From NCBI GenBank assembly GCA_963681505.1, contig OY811976.1, positions 10,067,845-10,131,844 of the forward strand: a stretch of 64,000 nucleotides of DNA, given 5' to 3'. The notes under the pieces are model-generated. The model saw only the letters and a list, made by a program, of their open reading frames with translations, was not told the DNA's origin and ran no database searches. Source of the DNA: Eunapius fragilis (taxonomy: Eukaryota > Porifera > Demospongiae > Spongillida > Spongillidae). Below are positions 1-10,572 of the stretch, piece by piece (positions within the stretch are counted from its first letter, which is position 1; each line of letters opens with the position of its first letter). The translations under genes were made by a program, and so were the position numbers.

Positions 1-91
1 ATGAGAGGGGAGGGGCTGTGGCTGGTAGGATGAGAGGGGAGAGATTTTGTGCCTGACAATGATCTGTGTGCACATGCACTCTGGTCCCCAG

Positions 92-738
92 AGCATGAAC
101 ACTGTGCTAGTGCAGGAGATGGTGAGGTTCAACAGACTAATCCAGGTGGTCAACAGCAGCCTGGTGAACATTAGGAAGGCCATCAAAGGCCTGGTGGTGA
201 TGTCATCAGAGCTGGAAGAGGTGTCCGACAGCATTCTGAAGGGAAAGATCCCAGGTCTGTGGAAAAAGAAGTCCTATCCATCCCTGAAACCACTCGGGAG
301 CTATGTCAACGACTTGTTAACAAGGCTTAAGTTCTTGCAGGTATATGTGTTGTCAGTGAGGGATCATGTGACCAATATAAGGATGAGCTTGGGAATCACT
401 TGGGTACAGTATGCATGTGTGTCAAACTGCACTCCACTATAGGACTGGTTTGATCGTGGTCCACCTAGTGTGTTCTGGGTGTCTGGATTTTTCTTCACGC
501 AAGCTTTCCTGACAGGTATGTATGTGGTGGTGCTTTGTTGTGGTTCAAGGTTGTGGCCTGTAAAATTAGAGCATGTCAACAATGCTGATCTGGATGGGCA
601 AACACTACAGGTGGTCCAGCCAGATGTGTGTGTGTTCCCACCTCTTGTGGCATGCATAGTAACATGTGTCCTTCTGATCACAAGAATGTTGTAACTTTTT
701 GAACTTTTTTTAATGGACAGCCTTACTAATAGTTCTAT

Positions 739-788
<50 letters not shown>

Positions 789-1397
789 TGTGTGTGTGTG
801 TGTGTGTATGTGTGTGTGTGATTAAATAGTACTTTACATGTACCTTTTGATCAGGTGCACAACAGAACTATGCTCGAAAGTATCGCATTCCAATTGACCT
901 GCTTGGATTTGACTTTGATATACTTGAAGACAAAGAGTACCGCAAGGACCCTGATGATGGTGAGCTTACATCCTGTGTAGTCTTAACCTGCTGTAATCCA
1001 ATTAGGCTGTGCCAACAATGTACCCGAATGTTTTTCTGGGCAGGTGTCTACGTCAAAGGTCTGTATGTTGATGGTGCCAGGTGGGACAGAAAGACGAAGC
1101 TGTTGGCAGAGTCCAACCCAAAAGTCCTCACAGATCCAATGCCAGTGGTATGGAGACTTTTGGGGTGACCACATCACGCACTTAAATGCTCACTTTCAGA
1201 TCTGGCTGAAGCCTTGCAAGAGAGACGAAATTCCATCAAAGCAGACGTATACAGCCCCTCTGTACAAGACAAGCGATCGCAGAGGTACACTCTCAACCAC
1301 TGGTCACTCCACAAACTTTGTAATTGGGATGAAGATCCCAACTGATAAACCTGAGCAGCATTGGATCCAGGAGGGCGTGGCACTCTTGTGCCAATGA
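92..1397 (+). CDS. Axonemal dynein heavy chain, C-terminal end (DNAH3/7/12-like), 5' part outside window
   Basis: C-terminal part of an inner-arm axonemal dynein heavy chain, the ATP-driven motor of cilia and flagella. Five exons fit GT-AG rules and join in frame: 92-340, 443-515, 855-959, 1044-1147 and 1200-1397 (TGA). Exon 1 reads [14 protein letters not shown] and [12 protein letters not shown]; exon 2 has [16 protein letters not shown]; exon 3 [19 protein letters not shown]; the last exon has [20 protein letters not shown] and ends [12 protein letters not shown]. These are hallmarks of the dynein heavy-chain C-terminal domain and are closest, from memory, to the DNAH3/7/12 group. The motor AAA modules lie upstream of the window. 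The exact paralogue is not certain; the family is. Confidence 0.95.
739..821. repeat. (TG)n microsatellite in dynein intron
   Basis: Nearly pure TG dinucleotide run within the intron between dynein exons 443-515 and 855-959. Confidence 0.95.
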
Positions 1398-1430
1398 GAT
1401 GATTAGCACAACAACACGTGTATTTATGTG

Positions 1431-1436
1431 AATAAA
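1431..1436 (+). promoter_or_regulatory. Polyadenylation signal AATAAA of the dynein gene
   Basis: AATAAA 34 bp after the dynein stop codon, the expected place for 3'-end processing. Confidence 0.6.
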
Positions 1437-1561
1437 AATTCGTGTACGTAATTACGTTGTAGCAATACGGTGTTTGTGTGTGACGTCCTGCCAGTGGTCA
1501 ACCAATGCGTGGGAGGAGGGGCGTGGTAAGCGATTGCGACTATCGGTACGGCGCGTGTGTA

Positions 1562-4220
1562 ATGACCATGTCGCCGTGGGCTGCCGCAGTGGCACTGTGC
1601 TTCACCATCACATTGGCACTGAGAGCAGGAGCAGGAGAGGATAAGAGGGAAATTAAATGGCAAGGTACGTCCTTATGCTTCTACGTAAGCACTGTTATAT
1701 TGCTGTACGATCGAAACTTGTAAAACTACTTTCCCGTTTTGGCCAGCCAGGCGCGCATAACTACACGTACTGCGTGCAGACAGCTTTGCCACCTGGACGC
1801 AATCCGTACCACGGCGGCTATCTGCGATTGGAATGCATAGTGGAGGGACCACGGGGAAAGACTTTCTCCGTCGAGTGGAGACACCGGAGCATTCTTGGAA
1901 AAGTTACGAAAGTGAAAGGAATCAATCTCGGTATACGAGGCGACTCTGTTGTGAACAATCGACACTCGCATATATATATCCTTGTCCCCCCGCGTGTCGG
2001 ATACTACTGGTGTGTAGTTGCTGCTGATGGCGAAGAGTTAGCCTCCAGCCGACACGCGATCGGCTTCCCTACAGATGCGTACGCGAGATTCGTTCGCGCA
2101 CGTTCCTTCAGTTCCGGCAAGTTAGTTGCAGTACCGCGCCAGGCCCCGCCCCTCACTTCCACTGAAGGCAAGCAATAGTTTGGATTGCCACGTTGAGATG
2201 TTTGTCCCCTCCCCTCCCCCACAGCCACTGCACAGCCCGCAGGCAGTGACCCCCTCAAAGGCCCACTGTACGCCATACTGGCTGTAGTGGCGGTGTTCTG
2301 TGCTGTCATCGTTGTCCTCACCATAAGTGTGGTGGTCCTGTGCCATCGCAAGTGCAAGGTGTTTACCATTAATGGAGGTGTGTGTTGTGTGTATGTGTGT
2401 GTGTGTGTGTGTGTGTGCATGTGTGTGTGTGTGCATGTGTGTGTGTTGTATATACCTAAGGTAATTACATCTGGGGCCCTCACACACTATGGCAAACTGA
2501 CCCCCCACCCCCTGGTGGCATAGCATAGGGCCCCATGGTGTCAGGCCATGTCTATATGAGCTCACACCTTTTGTTGTGATGGCTAAGTTAGCCAGACACA
2601 GCATTACCCTCAGGGAAGGCATTACCCTCAGGGAAGGCATTACCCTCAGGGAAGGCATTACCCTCAGGGAAGGCATTACCCTCAGGGAAGGCATTACCCT
2701 CAGGGAAGGCATTACCCTCAGGGAAGGCATTACCCTCAGGGAAGGCATTACCCTCAGGGAAGGCATTACCCTCAGGGAAGGCATTAATGTGTATATTTAC
2801 TACAGGAAGTGAACACAGAGTAACCAGTTGTGAAGTTCGCCCTCCTCCCCAGCCCAATCGGTACGTGATGAAAAGAGTTTAAAACTATCATGACATACAA
2901 GTGCCCAATGACAGACATGTAGAAAATTCACATGCAATAACTATCATATTCAAGGGTGGGGGGGGGGGGGGGGGGGGGCTAGCCACACCACTCGTGTCAC
3001 TCTACTCACTCCTCCCCAGGCCAACCGCTGGCACAAGACGTGAACAAATTCCTGTGCATGTAGCAGCAGAAGTGGCTCCACCCCCTCAAAAGTCCAACAA
3101 TGCTGCTATGCCAGATGAACCTGACGTCTCAGACTACTCCAAACTAGCGGAATGGACTGGAAACGTGACAATGTTGGTAGCGCCACCCTCCTCGTCCCCA
3201 GGCCAATGTAACATTTATTCCACAATGGATAAATGCCCTGATGGGTGCAACAGAACAGACCACCATTATTGTTACCACATGTTGGAACAAGAGAGGGGTG
3301 AAGATTGTCTTGCCAGCTGTGTCAGTAACCTTGGCAACTACGAGAGACATCCAAACTATGTACCGAAGCCCCTCCTACCTGCTCTCAAAGACCCCCAAGG
3401 TGCCACACCCCCAGTGCCTCCACAGCGACGCCAAAGTTTGAGACATGCGCACGTTGTGACCTCCAGAGAAAGATCGCCTGATACTCCTGATCCAAGGTAC
3501 CAAGGTGACTATGAAAGGGATCCACATTACGTACCTCCCCTCCATACTGCCAAGGAACCTTCTCCTTCAGATGAAGACAAGTACCAAGGAGACTATGAAA
3601 GGGATCCACATTACGTACCTCCCCTCCATACTGCCAAGGAACCTTCTCCTTCAGATGAAGACAAGTATCAAGGAGACTATGAAAGGGATCCACATTACGT
3701 ACCTCCCCTCCATACTGCCAAGGAACCTTCTCCTTCAGATGAAGACAAGTATCAAGGAGACTATGAAAGGGATCCACATTACGTACCTCCCCTCCATACT
3801 GCCAAGGAACCTTCTCCTTCAGATGAAGACAAGTATCAAGGAGACTATGAAAGGGATCCACATTACGTACCTCCCCATTCCCTTGGGATGATAATGCAAC
3901 CCCCAGATTGCTACCCCAAATATGAGGGTGACCCTGAGCATCTATGTGACCCCAAATATGGAGGTGACTATGAAAGGGACCCAGAGTACCTGCGGAACAA
4001 ACTGATACATTCCCCTCAAGTGGTTGGTCCGTTACTACATCACCATCCCTACGCTCAGACAAACACATTCAATGAAGATGAGCCACTCCCTCCTTCTTAT
4101 CCTCACCATGGCTACAAAGCCCTGGACAGCACACTGCGTGATCCACTTCGCCACTACACACAGCTCAGCATTGACCAAATGACAAGCTCACCATCTCCGT
4201 CTGGTTCTGAGCTCACTTGA
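1562..4220 (+). CDS. Single-pass Ig-domain receptor with tyrosine-motif repeat tail
   Basis: Unnamed type I membrane receptor. Exon 1 (1562-1664) starts MTMSPWAAAVALCF, a signal peptide. Exon 2 (from 1751, end near 2110-2130) holds one V-like Ig domain: LECIVEG (first Cys), VEWRHR (Trp) and YYWCVV (second Cys). Exon 3 (2225 or 2236 to 2377) carries the TM helix, about AILAVVAVFCAVIVVLTISV, followed by basic CHRKCK. Exon 4 is 2806-2860 and exon 5 is 3020-4220 (TGA 4218-4220). Phases join correctly at every junction except the exon 2/3 border, where two choices fit. The roughly 400-residue tail has a PPVPPQRR proline motif (SH3-ligand type), NYVPKP, and four identical units YQGDYERDPHYVPP-LHTAKEPSPSDEDK plus a fifth partial unit. 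The YxxP motifs resemble SH2 docking sites, as in p130Cas (inference). No kinase domain is seen. The ligand is unknown. Confidence 0.78.
2389..2450. repeat. (GT)n microsatellite in receptor intron
   Basis: GT-rich run immediately after the exon 3 donor (exon end 2377). Confidence 0.9.
2602..2781. repeat. 18-bp tandem repeat, 10 units, in receptor intron
   Basis: Ten exact copies of CATTACCCTCAGGGAAGG. The period is a multiple of three, so frames on both strands stay open, but it lies between the exon 3 donor and the exon 4 acceptor at 2805 and is read as intron. Confidence 0.95.
3498..3885 (+). repeat. 84-bp coding repeat in receptor tail (4 full units + partial)
   Basis: In-frame 84-bp units start at 3498, 3582, 3666 and 3750; a fifth begins at 3834 and diverges after YVPP. 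Each encodes 28 residues beginning YQGDYERDPHYVPP and ending SPSDEDK. Units are almost identical at DNA level, indicating recent expansion or homogenisation. Confidence 0.95.
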
Positions 4221-4331
4221 TTCTCAGTACTCTACATTTTCATCATTTTGTCTAAAAAAATTTCCCTCCTCCCCCTCGTTTGCAGCATATGTATCTATCT
4301 ATGTTCTTGTACTATAAAAATCATGTATTAA

Positions 4332-4337
4332 AATAAA
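4332..4337 (+). promoter_or_regulatory. Polyadenylation signal AATAAA of the receptor gene
   Basis: AATAAA 112 bp after the receptor stop and just before the OMA1 stop on the other strand. The two genes end tail to tail with about 146 bp between stop codons. Confidence 0.55.
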
Positions 4338-4366
4338 AATGAACGACTATTTATCTACCATTATTC

Positions 4367-5647
4367 TCAGGATTTGATCTTAAAAAGTTGTCTGAAGGCC
4401 TCCGTGAAATGAACCTTCTCAGCTTTATACACTTTACATCCACTCTCTTCATAGACCAACTGTGCTTCTGGAAGCAATGATGTAAGGTGTTCATGGCGGT
4501 GAGCGTTAGTGGGATGAGTTGAAAACCACTCCAACTGATCTTCCAACTCGGCATCACCAGGGGTAACCCTCGCGGAAGCATTGTCACTGGTGTCGCTTGT
4601 GGGAGGTTTATCAATGGTGACCCTCGTGGGGGCAACGTCACCGGTAGGCCCACCAGGGGCACTGGTGACCCCCAGATGTTTCCACAGTTCGATGGCTACA
4701 GTCGGGTCGTAGCAGGCCCTGGATGACATCATCAGTCCAACCAAGTCGGCCTCTGTCTCCAGCATACGGGAATATGGCAATTTGATATAGGTGACTGCAG
4801 CCACCTCTGAAGTGCTATGGAGCAGGAATGGGCCAAAAAAGCCTGGAATAATGGACCAGATCAGGCCAATTACAAAGAGATACAGGAAGTCAACAATAGC
4901 CGTGTTGCTAAGGGATTCTATCCCATGACCCAACACAGCATGTGCTATCTCGTGGCTCAGGATCAATGCTAGCTCGTTGTGGTTTCGGCATTCATGCACC
5001 AGACCTGTGAAGACATAGATCTCTCCTGAAGGCAGGCACATAGCGTTTACCACATTGGGGTTGTCCACCACATGAAGGTTCCATTTAAAACCCTCCATCT
5101 CTGCTCCTCTGTTCATTTGAATGATCCGCGAAGTCACTGAGGCAACAACCTGGTACAATTCGTGCGAGGGGGGAAGCTCCGGTCCCTGTTCTTGAATCAT
5201 TTTTGCTATCACCTCGCTCGATTCAATAAGAATTTCCGCCTGTTCCCGTGAGAACATCACAAAACGTTGCCTTTCGGTGATGGGCGTTTTTTGTAGGTGG
5301 GTCCCGTAATACACTATGCCTCCAACCGACAACGCCGCTATACCTCCAAAGACGGTCCATTTCCCCCTGGACCACGCACGCTTTCTCCACTCGTTAGGTT
5401 GTTGCTTCCACAGCGATCTTGTCACTTTGGCTCCAACCGAGATGAACATCCTAGCCCACGGCGTCAGCAGGAACCAGTACGCCCCCCTTGGGGGGGTGGT
5501 GTGGAAGGCGCGCAGTGAACACGGCTGACGCGGTAGGGTTTTAGGAACCGCGGCAATAGAGTTCTCGCAGAGCGGCACCGCCCTCCTTCTAATCAGCGCC
5601 ACCCTTCTAAGAGAATACATGTGGGCGTAGGTTGTTGCCCTTTCCAT
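4367..5647 (-). CDS. OMA1: OMA1-type mitochondrial inner-membrane zinc metallopeptidase, copy 1
   Basis: Intronless 426-residue frame starting at ATG 5647. OMA1 is an M48 metallopeptidase that, in animals, cleaves OPA1 and DELE1 on mitochondrial stress. The N-terminus (residues 1-60) is Arg-rich and lacks acidic stretches, fitting a mitochondrial presequence. A hydrophobic segment lies at about 98-114. The zinc site HEIAH is at 232-236 (SHEIAHAVLGHGIE); a second hydrophobic segment follows at about 249-275; the third-ligand region is METEAD-like (RMLETEADLVGL). The family's C-terminal WxSTHP motif is seen as EWFSTHPTNAHRHEHL. Length is slightly shorter than human OMA1. Two other full copies are at 7977-9287 and 16276-17592. 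Confidence 0.95.
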   Translation of the reverse strand: MERATTYAHMYSLRRVALIRRRAVPLCENSIAAVPKTLPRQPCSLRAFHTTPPRGAYWFLLTPWARMFISVGAKVTRSLWKQQPNEWRKRAWSRGKWTVFGGIAALSVGGIVYYGTHLQKTPITERQRFVMFSREQAEILIESSEVIAKMIQEQGPELPPSHELYQVVASVTSRIIQMNRGAEMEGFKWNLHVVDNPNVVNAMCLPSGEIYVFTGLVHECRNHNELALILSHEIAHAVLGHGIESLSNTAIVDFLYLFVIGLIWSIIPGFFGPFLLHSTSEVAAVTYIKLPYSRMLETEADLVGLMMSSRACYDPTVAIELWKHLGVTSAPGGPTGDVAPTRVTIDKPPTSDTSDNASARVTPGDAELEDQLEWFSTHPTNAHRHEHLTSLLPEAQLVYEESGCKVYKAEKVHFTEAFRQLFKIKS

Positions 5648-5860
5648 ACGTGCAGCATGTTTACCGTATGAAGGAGGTTGATAGGAGGCAGTTTGTGCTC
5701 AGGCGAAGTGTGTTCATGGAGCTTGCTGTCAAAATGAATGACGTAGCACTTCCATCTGTGGATATTAATCCCCCTCCCCCATCCGGAAGAAGGAATTCGC
5801 TCACGAGTTCACACTGCTTCGATCGCTCACACTTATATGATCACACTTATATGATCTAAG
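5648..5860 (-). promoter_or_regulatory. Conserved 5' flank of OMA1 copy 1
   Basis: This stretch is repeated upstream of all three OMA1 copies, including a CCCCCATCCGGAAGAAGG core with an ETS-like CCGGAAG, so each duplicate carried its promoter region. The binding site is inferred only. Confidence 0.4.
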
Positions 5861-5890
5861 AACAAACCAAAATCTCATTGTACATCACAT

Positions 5891-6145
5891 CAGGGGCGGA
5901 TCCAGGAATTTTGAAAGGGGAAGGGGGGACCAATAATTAGAATTAAGTGAGAAATGGGCGTGGTGGTGCGCAAGGGGGATATGCCCCCTCCCGCGCGAAG
6001 CGCGGACGCTTTTGATAGCTGTACGTTCAAAATGCAATTAAAAACGCTATATTGCGTGCTATGAATATATAATTACACGAACGAAAGGGGGGGGGGGGGG
6101 GGGGGCACGTGCCCCCGGTGCCCCCCCCCCCCCCCCCCGGATCCC
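5891..6145. mobile_element. Non-autonomous element with GGGGCGGATCCAGG end
   Basis: Begins CAGGGGCGGATCCAGGAATT and ends with poly-C followed by GGATCC. It contains poly-G, an internal palindrome CCCGCGCGAAGCGCGG, and no coding frame. The same end sequence recurs near 17.8-19.3 kb. Confidence 0.6.
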
Positions 6146-6234
6146 ACTGCACATACTTATAAGACATCTTTGAATGCATGTCGGATTTCTTTAATTAAGT
6201 GTACGTTGGTGGTTCTTGACATGCATTACATTAT

Positions 6235-6336
6235 ATGGGATCAGTACCATGGGTAGCAGATATGGTGTTATTCATTTGTACGTTAACTCCGAGTAGTTGG
6301 GATGAAGTATCTGCCGATCTGAGGCAGTTTGTACAG
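6235..6336 (+). pseudogene. MALHYMGS-type exon, copy 1 (5' frame broken)
   Basis: Reads MGSVPWVADMVLF then TPSSWDEVSADLRQFVQ before a GT donor at 6337. Other copies start ATGGCATTACAT; here one G is missing (CATGCATTACAT), so the upstream codons are out of frame. About 50 bp later a second exon-like stretch reads LKELKASLPQINRAVT. The family is unrecognised. Confidence 0.45.
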
Positions 6337-6339
6337 GTT

Positions 6340-7440
6340 TGTTGCCTAGATACATATTGGCATCATCTATTATTGATTGACTTGTTTGTTGGCATGGAAG
6401 CGGCTTCAAAAAGGACTGAAGGAGCTGAAGGCATCATTGCCTCAGATCAATAGAGCAGTGACGTAGGAACGGTTCAAAAAGTGGGGGGGGGGGGGGGGGG
6501 GCTAAAATTAATTATTCATAAGTGGGTGTGGTAAAACGAAGCTGTCAGTTGTGGGGTGGCCTGGTGGGACCTGGCACCCAGCCCCACCTGCGGGCCTAAA
6601 TAATATAAAGCACGGGGGCACCAAACGCTGCCATAAATACTATGCATGCGCGTCATGCATGGTCATTGGAGGCATTCCTATGTAAGCGTATGACGTAATC
6701 AGGCTATTATCTGTCTTAATTACGTCATGGCCCGCGAGAGGTCTGGTCTTATAAGACAGTTTCAAACAGTGCAAGATGTGGAAAATTCAGACTTGTTGGT
6801 GCTATCCATACAGTGGAGAATCGGATTGAGGACTGATTCGATCGATGACGCATGTAGAGCAGTGACATTGTTCGTTCGCATTTTTGTGACGATCGAAGTA
6901 AACTAAACGGATCGACCAGCGATAGTGCGTGTGTTTGCCGGTGACTATGGGAGGGAGGCGCTATAATATTATTACTTAGGTTAGGGCCCCCCTCCAGCCA
7001 TGAATTAGCCACTGGTAACCAAACCGTATTCCGCGATGCTTTAAATTTACACAATTCCATTGTAGTTAAAAGATTTTCACACGATATGTATACACATAGA
7101 CTAATAGTACGGCATACAGTATGAGAATGACATACGAGTGTAAATGCAGTGACACAGCACGATTGGGGTGCCAAAACATTTCTTCGACACACGATTTCAT
7201 GACAACAGTTAAGATGGAGATTAGAAGACTACTCAGCACTAGCCAAGTATACATGTATATGTATTGTATAGATGTTTGCAAGCATTTTCGATTTCCTGCT
7301 GTCAATATCCTTGGTGCAGCGTTGCCGTATATAGAGCCTTTTACGTGTCTTTGATGCAAATTTGCTGCCTGCGTAGCATTGTTTAGTAGTAGCCCTAAAG
7401 AACCTTGCAGCAATCACTTCTGAATATCTGCGAAAAGGGT
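6340..7440. other. Non-coding stretch, no gene seen
   Basis: Holds a poly-G run near 6482-6500 and AT-rich unique sequence. Open frames of 70-150 codons on both strands show no family motif, splice logic or repeat conservation. Confidence 0.6.
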
Positions 7441-7469
7441 CCTAATGTATATTATTTTTATTTGATATT

Positions 7470-7835
7470 ATGCGAGATTACGTACCTCCACATTCCCTTG
7501 GGATGATAATGCAACCCCCAGATTGCTACCCCAAATATGAGGGTGACCCTGAGCATCTATGTGACTCCAGATATGGAAGTGACTATGAAAAGGACCCAGA
7601 GTACCTGGGGAACAAACTGATACATTCCCCTCAAGTGGTTGGTCCGTTACTACATCAACATCCCTACACTCAGACAAACACATTCAATGAAGATGAGCCA
7701 CTCCCCCCTTCTTATCCTCACCATGGCTACAAAGCCCTGGACAGCACACTGCGTGATCCACTTCACCACTACACACAGCTCAGCACTGACCAAATGACAA
7801 GCTCACCATCTCCGTCTGGTTCTGAGCTCACTTGA
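7470..7835 (+). pseudogene. Receptor tail stub, copy 2 (3' end only)
   Basis: Open frame reading RDYVPPHSLGMI through to SGSELT and TGA, almost identical to the last 120 residues of the receptor at 4220. There is no signal peptide, Ig domain, TM helix or 28-residue repeat upstream, and no acceptor is evident. It is read as passenger sequence from duplication of the OMA1 locus. Confidence 0.8.
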
Positions 7836-7976
7836 TTCTCACTCAGTACTCTTCATTTTGTCTAAAAACATTTCCCTCCTCCCCCTCGTTTGCAGCATAT
7901 GTATCTATCTATTTTCCTGTACTATAAAAATCATGTATTGAAATAAAAATGAACGACTATTTATCTACCATTATTC

Positions 7977-9287
7977 TCAGGATTTGATCTTAAAAAGTTG
8001 TCTGAAGGCCTCGGTAAAATGAACCTTCTCAGCTTTATACACTTTACATCCACTCTCTTCATAGACCAACTGTGCTTCTGGAAGCAATGATGTAAGGTGT
8101 TCATGGCGGTGAGCGTTAGTGGGATGAGTTGAAAACCACTCCAACTGATCTTCCAACTCGGCATCACCAGGGGTAACCCTCGCGGAAGCATTGTCACTGG
8201 TGTCACTTGTGGGAGGTTTATCAATGGTGACCCTCGTGGGGGCAATGTCACCGGTAGGCCCCCCAGGGGCACTGGTGACCCCCAGATGTTTCCACAGTTC
8301 GATGGCTACAGTCGGGTCGTAGCAGGCCCTGGATGACATCATCAGTCCAACCAAGTCGGCCTCTGTCTCCAGCATACGGGAATATGGCAATTTGATATAG
8401 GTGACTGCAGCCACCTCTGAAGTGCTATGGAGCAGGAATGGGCCAAAAAAGCCTGGAATAATGGACCAGATCAGGCCAATTACAAAGAGATACAGGAAGT
8501 CAACAATAGCCGTGTTGCTAAGGGCTTCTATCCCATGACCCAATACAGCATGTGCTATCTCGTGGCTCAGGATCAATGCTAGCTCGTTGTGGTTTCGGCA
8601 TTCATGCACCAGACCAGTGAAGACATAGATCTCTCCTGAAGGCAGGCACATGGCGTTTACCACATTGGGGTTGTCCACCACATGAAGGTTCCATTTAAAA
8701 CCCTCCATCTCTGCTCCTCTGTTCATTTGAATGATCCGCGAAGTCACTGAGGCAACAACCTGGTACAATTCGTGCGAGGGGGGAAGCTCCGGTCCCTGTT
8801 CTTGAATCATTTTTGCTATCACCTCGCTCGATTCAATAAGAATTTCCGCCTGTTCCCGTGAGAACATCACAAAACGTTGCCTTTTGGTGATGGGCGTTTT
8901 TTGTAGGTGGGTCCCGTAATACACTATGCCTCCAACCGACAACGCCGCTATACCTCCAAAGACGGTCCATTTCCCCCTGGACCACGCACGCTTTCTCCAC
9001 TCGTTAGGTTGTTGCTTCCACAGCGATCTTGTCGCTTTGGCTCCAACCGAGATGAACATCCTAGCCCACGGCGTCAGCAGGAACCAGTACGCCCCCCTTG
9101 GGGTGGTGGTGTGGAAGGCGCGCAGTGAACACGGCTGACGCAGCACATGCGGTAGGGAACACGGCTGACGCGGTAGGGTTTTAGGAACCGCGACAATAGA
9201 GTTCTCGCTAAGCGGCACCGCCCTCTTTCTAATCAGCGCCACTCTTCTAAGAGAATACATGTGGGCGTAGGTTGTTGCCCTTTCCAT
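7977..9287 (-). CDS. OMA1: OMA1-type mitochondrial metallopeptidase, copy 2
   Basis: Intact 436-residue frame, ATG at 9287, almost identical to copy 1. HEIAH, the downstream ETEAD region and STHP are all preserved. It differs by a ten-residue N-terminal insertion made by a 30-bp tandem duplication (TLPRQPCSLPHVLRQPCSLR) and a few substitutions. The presequence-like N-terminus and both hydrophobic segments are retained. Near identity with an intact frame suggests a recent functional duplicate. Confidence 0.94.
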   Translation of the reverse strand: MERATTYAHMYSLRRVALIRKRAVPLSENSIVAVPKTLPRQPCSLPHVLRQPCSLRAFHTTTPRGAYWFLLTPWARMFISVGAKATRSLWKQQPNEWRKRAWSRGKWTVFGGIAALSVGGIVYYGTHLQKTPITKRQRFVMFSREQAEILIESSEVIAKMIQEQGPELPPSHELYQVVASVTSRIIQMNRGAEMEGFKWNLHVVDNPNVVNAMCLPSGEIYVFTGLVHECRNHNELALILSHEIAHAVLGHGIEALSNTAIVDFLYLFVIGLIWSIIPGFFGPFLLHSTSEVAAVTYIKLPYSRMLETEADLVGLMMSSRACYDPTVAIELWKHLGVTSAPGGPTGDIAPTRVTIDKPPTSDTSDNASARVTPGDAELEDQLEWFSTHPTNAHRHEHLTSLLPEAQLVYEESGCKVYKAEKVHFTEAFRQLFKIKS

Positions 9288-9539
9288 ACGTGCAGCATGT
9301 TTACCGTATGAAGGAGGTTGATAGGAGGCAGTTTGTGCCCAGGCGAAGTGTGTTCATGGAGCTTGCGCGGCAGGGCTGTCAAAATGAATGACGTAGCACT
9401 TCCATCTGTGGATGTTAATCCCCCTCCCCCATCCGGAAGAAGGAATTCGCTCACAAGTTCACACTGCTTCGATCGCTCACACTTATGTCTCTCACTGTGC
9501 ATAACTGAGGGACACAGAAAACTTTTAAAAAGTAAAAAT

Positions 9540-10195
9540 TTATAGCGATAACCTTTGTCCTCTAGTGTCGTTCCCAGACCCAACGTTTTATCCAGCAGCG
9601 CAGAGATTAGAAGACCCATACTGTAAGCGGTTAAAATGACAGGCAGTTGGTAAAATGTGATGTTTCTTTCATTGAAAGGGTCTTTAATGAGCTAGCTCAT
9701 CCATATGACCTGAACAACAGAGCATACTTCCCCACTTTCTGGCTACAGGCATTGGTGGTACCACACCCCACCAGGCCCATACTGAAAATGGCATTCTGGC
9801 CGCTGTGGGATAGCTGAGGGTGTGAGGTGGACAGGAGTGCAAGTGCCAAAGGAACAGGCCTACATGTGAAAAGGGGAGGGGCCAAAGCATAGATGGGCTC
9901 TGCAAAGGTGTCAACACAAGCAACATGACACTGACCAGACTTCCATGGGGGTAATGGAACAACCGTAGTGTCACCACATGTGCCAGTGTTTTGTCATTCA
10001 GAATTCCACTCTCATAACTTGATCATCTTCATAACATCTCTTCATTACTATTTAATTTGTGCTGATGCACTAATACAGGATACACCTGTGTTGTCAAGTC
10101 CTTAAAACTCGGGGGTGGACAGAGTTGTGTATGTAGCACACAACATTTCTTTAGCTTGAAGGGAGGACCCTCGCCTCTCCCATTTCCCCCCATTA
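9540..10195. other. Non-coding stretch, no gene seen
   Basis: Unique sequence between the OMA1 copy 2 promoter flank and the CA-rich microsatellite. A 97-codon minus-strand frame (9684-9977) has no recognisable features. Confidence 0.55.
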
Positions 10196-10204
10196 TTTAA
10201 GCCG

Positions 10205-10385
10205 CATACACACACTTGTACACACAACATACACACTCATATACACACATGCAAACATACAGACATGTACACACACACACACACACCTACACCCACACAC
10301 ATACACACATTCATACACACATACACATATACATACATACACACATACACACCTACACACACACACATACACCTGCACATGCTTA
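10205..10385. repeat. CA/CATA-rich microsatellite
   Basis: Interrupted ACACAC and CATACA repeats; the open frames here are low-complexity artefacts. Confidence 0.9.
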
Positions 10386-10572
10386 CCCACCTATATTTGC
10401 TCGTTGCTGCAGATTTTCATGGATGGGCATTAATTCCAGTAGCTATTCCTATTCGTTTGCTAAGATTTTAGATGTGACTTTGTGGTTAACATTTCCATGG
10501 TGTTATAAGACATGTGCAAGGGAAGTGTACATGTATTTGCAGGAGTCCTATACACATACACATATACACACA

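Noticed and set aside
2122..2857. Repetitive open frames MPSLRV and GNAFPE on the minus strand
   Set aside because: Produced by the 18-bp tandem repeat, which lies in a receptor intron.
3385..4068. 227-codon minus-strand frame and 128-codon second plus-strand frame over the receptor tail
   Set aside because: Shadows of the 84-bp coding repeat; period divisible by three keeps all frames open.
9684..9977. 97-codon minus-strand frame
   Set aside because: No ATG context, splice logic or family motif; not repeated elsewhere.
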